DNA of 9,405 nucleotides from Actinomycetes bacterium (GCA_023428065.1 JAEYZI010000074.1:1-9405); one strand, 5' to 3'; positions 1 to 7,227 are shown, numbered from the stretch's first letter. A program made the numbers and translations. Notes: generated by a model not told the origin, from the sequence alone.

Positions 1-87
1 GGTAAACTTAGCGGCGCCATTGGGTGCGGTTCACTCTCGTAAACCAAAGGATTTCGGCGGGTTTGCGGGGGAGCGCCAAACAGGGCG
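1..87. mobile_element. Possible right end of an integrated element (edge only)
   Basis: This stretch holds no gene that I can support. It is visibly less GC-rich than the rest of the window (for example the run at 39-54). It contains GTAAAC at 2-7 and 39-44, and an imperfect stem CGTAAACC (38-45) / GGTTTGCG (60-67). If 88-131 is the distal tRNA-derived attachment site, this would be the terminal DNA of the element, and such ends often carry integrase-binding repeats. No integrase or other element gene is in view, so the assignment rests only on the orientation of the tRNA fragment. Confidence 0.3.
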
Positions 88-91
88 CTCC
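70..91. repeat. Perfect 8-bp hairpin abutting the tRNA fragment
   Basis: GGAGCGCC (70-77) and GGCGCTCC (84-91) are exact inverted repeats around the 6-base loop AAACAG. The right arm overlaps the start of the tRNA 3' half. It could be part of a recombinase-binding site, an RNA stem of the element's last transcript, or chance in GC-rich DNA. Confidence 0.5.
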
Positions 92-131
92 GAATCCGTC
101 GGTCACGGGTTCAAGTCCCGTCCGCCCCACC
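88..131 (+). other. 3' half of a tRNA gene without its 5' half (probable attachment-site scar)
   Basis: Bases 105-121 form a canonical T arm: stem ACGGG/CCCGT around the loop TTCAAGT. This is followed by a 3' acceptor strand CCGCCCC (122-128), discriminator A129 and CC. TCCGT at 95-99 fits the 3' side of an anticodon stem and CGGTC (100-104) a 5-base variable loop. The matching 5' acceptor strand GGGGCGG, D arm and 5' anticodon stem are absent from 1-87. Site-specific integrases commonly recombine within the anticodon-to-3'-end part of a tRNA gene and leave a duplicated 3' half at the distal end of the element. On this reading the element lies left of about base 88 and backbone lies to the right. 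The tRNA identity is not fixed: read literally the loop gives CCG (Arg), but if the core starts at about base 93 then AATCCGT would suit a Lys tRNA. An interrupted tRNA whose 5' half lies off the window is the alternative. Confidence 0.6.
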
Positions 132-188
132 GAATCCGGCGATCGCGGATGCCTGCCCTCCCCTCGCGAGCGCGGGCGGTGAAGCAGC

Positions 189-220
189 CACGCGGCGGGA
201 GGAGCTGCTCCCGCCGCGTG
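189..220. terminator. 13-bp GC-rich hairpin, possible terminator of the large membrane-protein gene
   Basis: CACGCGGCGGGAG (189-201) pairs perfectly with its inverted copy at 208-220 around the 6-base loop GAGCTG. It lies 125 bases beyond the stop codon of the minus-strand membrane-protein gene. Neither side has a U-run. GC-rich hairpins without a strong U-tract are common at actinobacterial 3' ends, so a terminator role is plausible but unproven. Confidence 0.4.
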
Positions 221-243
221 CGCACGTGGGCGCCCGCGCGTGC

Positions 244-323
244 AGGTGCTCCCGCCGATGGGGAAGGTGCTCCCGCCGATGGGAAAGGTGCTCCCGCCGG
301 GCACGCGCTCCCGCCGGGCACGC
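244..323. repeat. Short 21-bp tandem repeat array with GCTCCCGCCG core
   Basis: Units begin at 244, 265 and 286. The first two are 20/21 identical and the third shares the first 14 bases before diverging into GGGCACGC. That tail is repeated in a shorter unit at 307-323. The shared core GCTCCCGCCG occurs at 248, 269, 290 and 307, and again at 207 inside the hairpin at 189-220. The period is a multiple of three, but no convincing gene spans the array. It lies between the tRNA fragment and the 3' end of the membrane-protein gene. Confidence 0.75.
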
Positions 324-345
324 GCGCCCCGCCGCGCAGCGCGGA

Positions 346-3300
346 TCAGCGTAGATCGCGGATGCGGGCCGCGAGACTCGCGTCGGCGCCCGTACGGCGC
401 TCCCATCCGACGGCGATGACGAGCAGCACGATGCCGGCGGTCGCGAGCGTGATCCACCACAGGAGCGGACTGATCGCGCCCCCGAGCTGCACGAGGAACA
501 CCACGAGGATCTCGAGTGGCAGCACCGAGATGCCGAGGATGAACGGGGCCGCCAGAGTCTTCCGCGCGCCCACGAGCACGGCGACGAGCGCGAAGCCGAT
601 CACGAGGATCGCGCGCCACGTCTGCGGGTCGGTGAACGTCGCGAGCACCGAGGGTAGGAGCGTCGCGATGATGCCGGGGGCGAGCGTCGCCCATGAACCG
701 CGGAAGCCGACCGGCCAGCTCGTGAGCGAGCGCCGATCTCCCGGGTGGGCACCGCGGGTGAACGCGATCGCGCCGACGAGCACGAGCGCGAGTCCGAGCG
801 GGAGCGCGAAGCCCTCCACTCGCAGGACCTCGCGCTGACTCCACGCCGTCACGGCGACCGCCCAGGCGAGCCCCCACTGGAACCACACGGGCGGCAGACG
901 CACGACACCGGTACGCGCACGCCAGACCGTGACGATCATGAGGCCGAGGAGAGCGAGCTCGAGGCCCCACAGCGTCCAGATCGAGGCGGCGTCGCGCTCG
1001 ATGGCCGTCATCGGTCCGACCGCGAGCACGAGGAGCGCGGGCGCGAACACCCACCGGGAGCGCGAGCCCGCGAGCACCGCGAGACGCGCCGCGGCCGCGG
1101 CGATACCGGAGCCGACGACCGCGAACGCGAAGACCTGCGCCATCGGATGCGCGTCGATGATCGGAAGCGGATCGGCTCCCCACGCGAGACGCACTCCCTG
1201 CACCGCGCCCGCAGCACCCGCCACGGTGGCGGCGAGCAGGAGGGCGGGACGGATGGGCTCGAGTCGCGTCGGCGATGCACCGGCCGGCCGCGTCACGAGG
1301 CCCGCGAGCACGACGAGCACGACCCCGCCGGCGAGGAGACCGTACGCCCGCCACAGCTCCGCTGTGGGCGCGAACGACGTGCCCGTGCCGTTGCCGGTGA
1401 TCGCGAGCAGCGCGAGCGAGGGCACGACGGCGATCCCGAGTCCCGTCGCGACGAGCGCCGCAGCGGATCGCGGCGCGGCCGTACGGCGGCGCGCGAGCAG
1501 CACGGTGCCGACGGTGATCGCGGCGAGCGCGGGCGGAAGCAGGTACGGCTCGACGACCGTGACGCCCGCGAGTGCCCAGGCGCACCACAGGGCGCCCGTC
1601 CACGCCGCCGCCGCGGTCCACCAGCCGTAGCGCCGCCGCATCCAGAGCGCCGTCGCTGCGGCGCCGATGCCGAGCACGAGAAGCACCACGAACGCGATCT
1701 CGAGGCCCGCCGCGGCGCGCACGAGCGCGAGCACGACCGCGATCGCGCCCGTGACGATCGACGAGACCTCGAGCGCGAGGCGCACGGCGTCGGCGGTGCG
1801 CTCCGGCAACCCGTGGCGCACGAGCCCCGCCCGAACGAGCCCCGTGGTCGGCAGGGTGCACGCGACGAGCACGGCGATGATGACGAGGGCGTACGGCGAG
1901 CCGCTCACCGTCAGCACCTGCGCCGTGAGGCACACCACGACCACCGCGAGCGTCGGAACGAGCACGGCTGCCGCACCCGCGCGCAGCGCGATCCCCGCCC
2001 CCGTGCGGCGCGTGAGCAGCACCGTCACCGCGAGCAGGAAGATGACACCCGTCGAGAGAGCGGTCCAACCGCTGCGCTCGACGAGCACCGAGACGACGCC
2101 GATGCCGAACGGTACGGCCGTCACCCCGAGCACCGCGTGCCAGCTGCCCACGGGCAGCCACGAGGTCACGGATGCGGCGAGCGCCACGAGCGCGGCGCCG
2201 CTCGTGAGCAGGCACAGCACCGGGAGCGTGCCGAGGTCGGTGAGGCTCAGCGCCGCGGCTCCCGCGATGATCGCGTAGCCGAAGCCGAGTGCGGTGTGGA
2301 GGGGACGGATGCGCGGCTCGGCGGTGCGCGCGGCGAGCGCGAGGGCGGCGACGGCCGCAGCACCCGCGAGAGCCGCGGGCTCCGCGTGCGGCCACGAGAA
2401 ACCGATCGCCTGGGCGATCGCACCGTAGGCGACCGCGGCCATGGGCGCGCGCAGCGAGAGGCGGGAGACGCGCACGCGCGGAACGAGGAGGAGGGTGAGG
2501 GAGGCCGCGAGCGACATCGCGAGCCCGATCCCGACGACGATGGCGACGTGGCCCGGCACGACGAGCGGGAGACCCGCCGCGGCCGCCACGAGCACCCAGC
2601 GGGCGGTGGTGGCGAGGAAGCCTGCGGCTGCGGACGTGCGCAGACCGCGTGACGCGGCCCACACGCCTGCGGCGATGACGACGAGGGCGAGCACCGCGAC
2701 GAGGGCGCCCTCGGCGAGCACGGGATCGACCGTCCACGGCACCTCGCGCGAGGACCAGGTCTGGGCGAGCGCCGAGAGGCCGCGCGCGAGGAGGAGCACG
2801 ATGGCGGGCGTCGCCACGAGCCCGGAGACGAGCAGCAGCGTCACGAGCAGCGCGGAGCGGTTGACGCTGCCCGTGCGGCGGACGAGCGCCGTGGCGATCA
2901 CGGGCACGGTGACCGCCGCCGCGATGGCGACAGGCTGCCAGTTCTCGCGGATCGGGAGAGCCAGCGCCACCTCGACGAGCGCTCCCGAGACGAGCACACC
3001 GGCGAACACGCTCCACATCCGGGGGGCGATGCCGCGCGTGCTGAGCAGCGCGCCGAGGGCGAGAGCGCCGAGCGCGGCGGCGCTCTCGAATCGGAGGTCG
3101 TCGGCACGGAACATCCAGACGGCCCCGGCGAACGCGGCCGCCAGCACCACCGCGGCGAGCTGCAGCACCGTGAGGGCCACACGGTCGGCGCGCAGGGGCG
3201 ACCCCATCCGTCGGCCGAGCGGTCGCGTGAGCTCGATGAGGCCCCACCCGGCGAACACGACCGCGACGTGGCCCCACGTCGCGGCGAGGTCGGACGGGGA

Positions 3301-4044
3301 CGAGGCGCGCATCGCGTCGAAGCCGTAGCCGACGAAGGCGGGCACGAGCGCGAGCCCGACGAGACCCGCCCAGAGCCACGTGCGCATCCGCATCCAGGCG
3401 CCGACCGCGACCATGGTGCCGCCGCTCACGAGCAGGCCGAGAGCGCCGAGGAACCACGCGCTCACTCCGTCGGGCGCCACTCGTGACAGCGCCCACACGT
3501 CGAGGGCGAGGAAGACCATGCCGAGCGCGCCGACCGCCTCGGCCGAGAACTGCAGGCGGCGGCTGTGGAGCACCCACGCGCCGCCCAGGAACACGACCGT
3601 GACGACCGCGATGATCGTCGTGCGGGTCGCGAAGTCGGTGAGGTCGGGGTTGAGGAAGGTGAACACGATCGCCGCGACGGCGAAGAGGCCCGCGCCCACG
3701 ACCGCGAGCACCGATTGGAGGCTCACGGCCGATCGCGGTCGCTCCGGGATCGGCGCGGCGGCCGAGGGGGCGACGGGCGCAGCCGCACTCGCCGCCGGGG
3801 AGGGCGCGGCCGCGGGGAGCACCGCGGTCGGCAGCGCGTCGATGAGGCTCTGACGCCGCCGGGCCGCCACGACCATGGCCTCGGAGGCCGCCCATAGCTC
3901 GGCGCCCGCCTCGCGCACATCCGCCCCGCAGCGTGCGCACACGCCGCCGCGCAGGGCCGGACCGCCACCCCACGCGCGCGTGTGGCAGCGCGGACAGGCC
4001 TCCGTGTCGAGCACGAACCGGGCGACGTCGTCAGTCCAGGTCAT
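346..4044 (-). CDS. Giant polytopic membrane protein with N-terminal zinc ribbon (SCO7613 C-terminal domain type)
   Basis: The protein has 1232 residues. Residues 17-40 hold two CxxC pairs (C17/C20 and C36/C39-G), a rubredoxin-like zinc ribbon on the cytosolic side. A short helical stretch and an Ala/Pro-rich linker (about 70-105) lead to a series of hydrophobic segments from about residue 112 to the C-terminus. I count roughly 35 or more potential membrane helices by eye, separated by short Arg-rich loops. This layout matches the actinobacterial proteins named after SCO7613, which also resemble DUF2339-type multi-span proteins. Their function is not known, and no enzyme motif is visible. The ATG at 4044 is the natural start because it directly precedes the zinc ribbon, though no strong ribosome-binding site is seen. 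The gene stands alone and diverges from the DUF1684 gene. Antisense frames stay open for long stretches, as expected for GC-rich coding DNA. Confidence 0.85.
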   Translation of the reverse strand: MTWTDDVARFVLDTEACPRCHTRAWGGGPALRGGVCARCGADVREAGAELWAASEAMVVAARRRQSLIDALPTAVLPAAAPSPAASAAAPVAPSAAAPIPERPRSAVSLQSVLAVVGAGLFAVAAIVFTFLNPDLTDFATRTTIIAVVTVVFLGGAWVLHSRRLQFSAEAVGALGMVFLALDVWALSRVAPDGVSAWFLGALGLLVSGGTMVAVGAWMRMRTWLWAGLVGLALVPAFVGYGFDAMRASSPSDLAATWGHVAVVFAGWGLIELTRPLGRRMGSPLRADRVALTVLQLAAVVLAAAFAGAVWMFRADDLRFESAAALGALALGALLSTRGIAPRMWSVFAGVLVSGALVEVALALPIRENWQPVAIAAAVTVPVIATALVRRTGSVNRSALLVTLLLVSGLVATPAIVLLLARGLSALAQTWSSREVPWTVDPVLAEGALVAVLALVVIAAGVWAASRGLRTSAAAGFLATTARWVLVAAAAGLPLVVPGHVAIVVGIGLAMSLAASLTLLLVPRVRVSRLSLRAPMAAVAYGAIAQAIGFSWPHAEPAALAGAAAVAALALAARTAEPRIRPLHTALGFGYAIIAGAAALSLTDLGTLPVLCLLTSGAALVALAASVTSWLPVGSWHAVLGVTAVPFGIGVVSVLVERSGWTALSTGVIFLLAVTVLLTRRTGAGIALRAGAAAVLVPTLAVVVVCLTAQVLTVSGSPYALVIIAVLVACTLPTTGLVRAGLVRHGLPERTADAVRLALEVSSIVTGAIAVVLALVRAAAGLEIAFVVLLVLGIGAAATALWMRRRYGWWTAAAAWTGALWCAWALAGVTVVEPYLLPPALAAITVGTVLLARRRTAAPRSAAALVATGLGIAVVPSLALLAITGNGTGTSFAPTAELWRAYGLLAGGVVLVVLAGLVTRPAGASPTRLEPIRPALLLAATVAGAAGAVQGVRLAWGADPLPIIDAHPMAQVFAFAVVGSGIAAAAARLAVLAGSRSRWVFAPALLVLAVGPMTAIERDAASIWTLWGLELALLGLMIVTVWRARTGVVRLPPVWFQWGLAWAVAVTAWSQREVLRVEGFALPLGLALVLVGAIAFTRGAHPGDRRSLTSWPVGFRGSWATLAPGIIATLLPSVLATFTDPQTWRAILVIGFALVAVLVGARKTLAAPFILGISVLPLEILVVFLVQLGGAISPLLWWITLATAGIVLLVIAVGWERRTGADASLAARIRDLR

Positions 4045-4185
4045 GGCCGGAGCCTAGCGGTGATCCCGAGCACCCCTCGTCATCCGAGCGGGTGATGGGG
4101 AGGGTTCGCACGGACGACACGCCCTGGCGAAATAGTCCCGTGTCTCGGGCGGTTGCACTCGACAGAGTCGACCAGGATGGAGACC
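4045..4185. promoter_or_regulatory. Divergent intergenic region between the membrane-protein and DUF1684 genes
   Basis: These 141 bases must carry the starts of both divergent transcripts. A weak plus-strand pair can be drawn (TTCGCA at 4105-4110 and GAAATA at 4129-4134, 18-base spacer), but the -10 match is poor. A small inverted repeat ACTC-GACA-GAGT sits in the 4155-4170 area. No operator can be named. Confidence 0.35.
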
Positions 4186-5025
4186 ATGACCGACACCGCC
4201 GCCCCCGCAGCCGCCCAGACGCCCGAGGAGCAGTTCGCGTACTTCCACTCCCGCCGGGAGCTCGCGGTCGTGCAGCCGCAGGGCAGCCTCGCGCTCACCA
4301 CGACGCAGGTGATCGACAGCGAGCAGACCGTGTGGGGCATCCCCGGCACGTGGGCGCCGCGCACCGACGGCGGCTCCGGTGTGCTGCTCACGGCATCCGC
4401 GGCTGACGGCATCCGCGTCGACGGCGAGCTCGTCGACGGCACGGTCGAGGTGCGCGGCAAGGACGACCCCTCGCCCTCCGACATCCGCTTCAGCGACACC
4501 GTCACGGGCTTCGTCATCGCGCAGGAGGGCGGTCTCTACGCGGTGCGCGTGTTCGATGCGCAGTCGGAGGCGATCCAGCAGTTCGGCGGCATCGACGCAT
4601 TCCCGTATGACCCCGCATGGGTCATCACGGCCGACTGGTCGCTCAACCCGGCGGGCACGACGGTCGGTTTCGAGCACCTCAAGGACGACGGCCAGACGCG
4701 CGAGGAGGTCGTGCCCGGTCGCATCACCTTCACGCGCGACGGCGTGGACTTCGATCTCGCGGCGTTCAAGTCGGGTCGCGCACTCCAGCTCGTCTTCGCC
4801 GACGCGACGAACGGCGACACCACCTACAGCGTCGGCCGCTTCCTCTTCGTCGCCCCGAACGCCGACGGCACGATCACGCTCGACTTCAACCGCGCCGTGC
4901 TGCCGCCGTGCGCCTTCAGCTACGCCTTCAACTGCCCGCTGCCGCCCAAGCAGAACCGCTTCCCGTTCCCGATCGAGGCGGGGGAGAAGCTCCCGCTCAC
5001 GAAGGACGGCTCGCCGCTGCACTGA
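4186..5025 (+). CDS. DUF1684 domain-containing protein
   Basis: The protein has 279 residues from ATG 4186. An AGGA at 4174-4177 lies 8 bases upstream and supports this start; ATG 4177 and TTG 4153 are in-frame alternatives that add 3 or 11 residues. The C-terminal half carries the DUF1684 signature: a TTYSVGRFL stretch (212-220), LDFNRA (232-237), then Pro-Cys-Ala-Phe (241-244) and C250-PLPP through QNRFP to the IEAGEK box (263-268). The two conserved cysteines are C242 and C250. No signal peptide or membrane segment is visible, so it is likely cytosolic. The family is widespread in bacteria and has no established biochemical role that I can state. It is probably monocistronic, since both neighbouring genes lie on the opposite strand. 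Its 3' end overlaps that of the vanZ-like gene by 29 bases. Confidence 0.88.
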   Translation: MTDTAAPAAAQTPEEQFAYFHSRRELAVVQPQGSLALTTTQVIDSEQTVWGIPGTWAPRTDGGSGVLLTASAADGIRVDGELVDGTVEVRGKDDPSPSDIRFSDTVTGFVIAQEGGLYAVRVFDAQSEAIQQFGGIDAFPYDPAWVITADWSLNPAGTTVGFEHLKDDGQTREEVVPGRITFTRDGVDFDLAAFKSGRALQLVFADATNGDTTYSVGRFLFVAPNADGTITLDFNRAVLPPCAFSYAFNCPLPPKQNRFPFPIEAGEKLPLTKDGSPLH

Positions 5026-5449
5026 CCCCCGCGCCGCTGGCGGCGCGACGGCGGTCGCGGATGCGGCGCGCCCCCGCGACGAGCAGCGCGCCGAGGCACG
5101 CCCCCGCCGTGTTCGCGATGAGGTCGGAGACGGTGGAGTAGCGCGTCGGCAGGAACAGCTGCACGCCCTCGATGAGCCCGCTCGTGACGAGACCGGCGAG
5201 CGTCGCCGACCACACCCGCATCCAGCGGTAGGCGGTGAGGGAGAGCGCACCGAACGGCACGAAGAGCGCGACATTGCCCGCCACCTCGAGCACGTCGAAA
5301 GTGGCCCGGTACGGCAGCCCCGCCGACGACACCCAACGTGCGATCGCCCCGAGGATGCCGTCGCCGCCGTCGAGCGGCTGCGGCGACCACACGAGGAACC
5401 CGAGCGCCACGAGGTAGGCGGCGAACACGATCCGGAGCAGGAGGCGCAC
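4997..5449 (-). CDS. VanZ family membrane protein
   Basis: The protein has 150 residues with four hydrophobic helices at about 3-22, 55-74, 79-99 and 108-126, and an Arg/Ala-rich cytosolic tail. VanZ-family features are clear: EVAGNVALFVPFG (55-67), E94-x2-Q97 with F99-L-P101-x-R103 after it, D109, and N113-T-A-G116. VanZ proteins are small integral membrane proteins. The founding member gives low-level teicoplanin resistance, but most actinobacterial members have no assigned role, and nothing here suggests a vancomycin cassette. The start is GTG 5449, directly before the first membrane helix; only weak ribosome-binding potential precedes it. The last ten codons are read antisense to the end of the DUF1684 gene. 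It diverges from the polymerase gene across 55 bases. Confidence 0.85.
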   Translation of the reverse strand: MRLLLRIVFAAYLVALGFLVWSPQPLDGGDGILGAIARWVSSAGLPYRATFDVLEVAGNVALFVPFGALSLTAYRWMRVWSATLAGLVTSGLIEGVQLFLPTRYSTVSDLIANTAGACLGALLVAGARRIRDRRRAASGAGVSAAASRPS

Positions 5450-5504
5450 CCGACCAGGCTAGCGATCGCGCCTCGCGTGTCGGCGGCGGGGGGATGATGG
5501 ACGC
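5450..5504. promoter_or_regulatory. 55-base divergent region between vanZ-like and polymerase genes
   Basis: This short spacer must serve two divergent starts. It contains the 8-base palindrome GCGATCGC (5462-5469) and a G-rich tract (5488-5493) that acts as the ribosome-binding site for GTG 5505, at about 10 bases spacing. I see no clear -10/-35 pair. Confidence 0.35.
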
Positions 5505-7154
5505 GTGTACCTCGCCGTGAGCTCGCCGGGCCCCGGCCTCGTCGACGCCGTCGCGCTCGACACGGACGGCGCCGAGCTCGAGCGGCACCGCCTCGACCTG
5601 GGGACGTTCCCGGCGTGGGCGGCCGAGCGCGAACGCGCGCACCCGCGCTGGGTGTGGGCCGACACGAAGCGCTGGTACCCGTCGCTCCTGCGGGCGGGCG
5701 TGCGCGTCGAACGCTGCGTCGACCTGCGGATGTGCCGCCTCATCCTGCGCACCGCCGCCTCGGCCGCGAGCACCCCGCTCGCCCGTGCGCCGCGCGACCG
5801 CTGGGACGACCCCGCGCCCACCGCGCCCTGGACATCCGACGCCCTCTTCGAGCTCGCCGAGCCCGAGCCCGAAGAGGACCCCGCAGAAGAGCTGCGACGC
5901 CAGCGCGCCGCGATCGCCGAGAGCGACGCGCCGGGGCGCCTCGCCCTCCTGACGGCGGCCGACAGCGTGGGCGCCCTCGTCGCGGTCGAGCTCGAACACG
6001 CCGGCCTCCCGTGGGACGCCGAGCGGCACGACCGCATCCTCGTCGAGCTCCTCGGGCAGCGGATGCCGGGCGCCCGCCCGGCGCGCATGGAGGCCCTCGT
6101 CGCCGAGATCCGCGCCGCGCTCGACGACCCCGAGGTCAACCCCGACTCGCCGCCCGTGCTGCTCAAGAGCCTCCAGCGCGCGGGTCTGCGCGTCGGGAGC
6201 ACGAGCCGCTGGGAGCTCGCGCGCGTCGAGCACCCGGTCGTCGCCCCGCTGCTCGCCTACAAGAAGCTCGCGCGCCTGTACACCGCGAACGGATGGGCGT
6301 GGCTCGCCGAGTGGGTGCGCGGCGGCCGCTTCCGCCCGGTGTACGTGCCCGCGGGCGTCGTGACCGGGCGGTGGGCGTCCGACGGCGGAGGCGCCCTGCA
6401 GTTGCCGAAGCAGGTGCGCGGCGCCGTCGTGCCCGACCCCGGCTGGAAGCTCGTCGTCGCGGATGCCGCGCAGCTCGAGCCGCGCGTGCTCGCGGCGATG
6501 GCGGGCGACGCGGCGATGGCGCGCGCCGGCCGCGCCCACGACCTCTACCAGGGCATGGTCGACGCCGGCGCGGTGGAGACGCGCGAGCAGGCGAAGTACG
6601 GCATGCTCGGCGCGATCTACGGCGGCACGACGGGGGAGTCCGCCCGCATGCGTCCCCGCATCGAGCGCGCCTTCCCGCGGGCGATGTCGTACGTCGAGGC
6701 GGCGGCGCGCGCGGGCGAGGCGGGGCGGGTCGTGAGCACGTGGCTCGGTCGCACGTCACCGCCGGGGCCGGGCGCCGGCTACGACGAGACGCGCAGCGAG
6801 CTCGAGCGCTCGCGCGACCGCAGCGACGGGCGCGCCTGGGGTCGCTTCACACGCAACTTCGTCGTGCAGGGCACGGCCGCCGAGTGGGCTCTCTGCTGGA
6901 TGGGCGCCCTCCGCCGGATGTTGTGGGAGCTCGGCGGCGGCGACGCCGATCCGCGTCCCCTCACGGAGCGGCCGCACCTCGTCTTCTTCCTGCACGACGA
7001 GCTCATCGTGCACACGCCTGCGGAGCTCGCCGAGGAGACCGCGGATGCCATGCGGGCCGCCGCCGCGGAGGCGGGCCGCATCCTGTTCGGGGCCGCGCCC
7101 GTCGAGTTCCCCGTCACGGTCGCCGTGGTCGACAGCTACGCAGACGCGAAGTGA
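5505..7154 (+). CDS. Family A DNA polymerase with degenerate exonuclease-like N-terminus (actinobacterial 'bifunctional 3'-5' exonuclease/DNA polymerase')
   Basis: The protein has 549 residues. The polymerase core is complete in order: TGRW (287-290); motif A with catalytic D320 and E325 in VADAAQLEPRVLA; motif B R360-x3-K364-x7-Y372-G373; the GR-box GRTSPP; QGTAAE (455-460); and motif C with H497-D498-E499. It should therefore add nucleotides by the two-metal mechanism. The N-terminal ~130 residues sit where the proofreading domain of Pol I lies, but no exo I D-x-E is visible; only a late piece (WADTKRWYPSLL and CVDLRMCRLIL, 51-81) recalls it. There is no 5'-nuclease domain, and the length is well below the ~900 residues of PolA. 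In motif B the position equivalent to E. coli F762 is L368. The cell presumably has a separate polA, so this is likely an accessory polymerase. GTG 5505 is chosen because upstream ATGs are out of frame. Confidence 0.88.
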   Translation: MYLAVSSPGPGLVDAVALDTDGAELERHRLDLGTFPAWAAERERAHPRWVWADTKRWYPSLLRAGVRVERCVDLRMCRLILRTAASAASTPLARAPRDRWDDPAPTAPWTSDALFELAEPEPEEDPAEELRRQRAAIAESDAPGRLALLTAADSVGALVAVELEHAGLPWDAERHDRILVELLGQRMPGARPARMEALVAEIRAALDDPEVNPDSPPVLLKSLQRAGLRVGSTSRWELARVEHPVVAPLLAYKKLARLYTANGWAWLAEWVRGGRFRPVYVPAGVVTGRWASDGGGALQLPKQVRGAVVPDPGWKLVVADAAQLEPRVLAAMAGDAAMARAGRAHDLYQGMVDAGAVETREQAKYGMLGAIYGGTTGESARMRPRIERAFPRAMSYVEAAARAGEAGRVVSTWLGRTSPPGPGAGYDETRSELERSRDRSDGRAWGRFTRNFVVQGTAAEWALCWMGALRRMLWELGGGDADPRPLTERPHLVFFLHDELIVHTPAELAEETADAMRAAAAEAGRILFGAAPVEFPVTVAVVDSYADAK

Positions 7155-7174
7155 CCACACGCCGAACGACATGC

Positions 7175-7204
7175 TTGTGATTCCGGCGTGCGACCGGGCA
7201 TAAT
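7175..7204 (+). promoter_or_regulatory. Sigma70-like promoter of the DUF3145 gene
   Basis: TTGTGA (7175-7180, 4/6 to TTGACA) and CATAAT (7199-7204, 5/6 to TATAAT) are separated by 18 bases. The start of transcription would fall near 7211, giving a leader of about 60 bases before GTG 7272. A-T-rich hexamers of this quality are scarce in DNA this rich in GC, which supports the call. Confidence 0.6.
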
Positions 7205-7227
7205 CTGAGCAAGCAACAGCGCACGTA

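Noticed and set aside
70..131. 3' end of a tmRNA (ssrA)
   Set aside because: The acceptor 3' strand CCGCCCC would pair as GGGGCGG and gives no G-U at the third pair needed for alanine charging, and the sequence before the T arm does not resemble the tmRNA 3' domain.
103..321. A small minus-strand frame rich in PSAGAP repeats
   Set aside because: It reads through the tandem repeat array and the tRNA fragment; the repetition comes from the DNA repeat and there is no ribosome-binding site.
244..323. CRISPR-like array
   Set aside because: The units are contiguous 21-bp tandem copies with no unique spacers, and no cas gene is present.
745..2652. A 635-codon plus-strand open frame inside the membrane-protein gene
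   Set aside because: It is an Arg/Glu/Asp/His-rich shadow of hydrophobic codons read antisense, with no fold-like pattern.
8..3973. A 1321-codon open frame on the minus strand overlapping the membrane-protein gene in another frame
   Set aside because: Its product is a low-complexity Arg/Ala/Gly/Pro chain with no domain, while the 346-4044 frame gives coherent membrane helices and a zinc ribbon. The C-terminal part (GRTGLEPVTDG) is merely the antisense of the tRNA fragment, a familiar misannotation.
4105..4134. Plus-strand promoter for the DUF1684 gene
   Set aside because: The -10 candidate matches the consensus too poorly to list as a promoter of its own; it is only noted within the intergenic region.
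4920..6539. A 539-codon minus-strand frame across the vanZ-like and polymerase genes
   Set aside because: It covers parts of two well-supported genes on different strands and has no recognisable domain.
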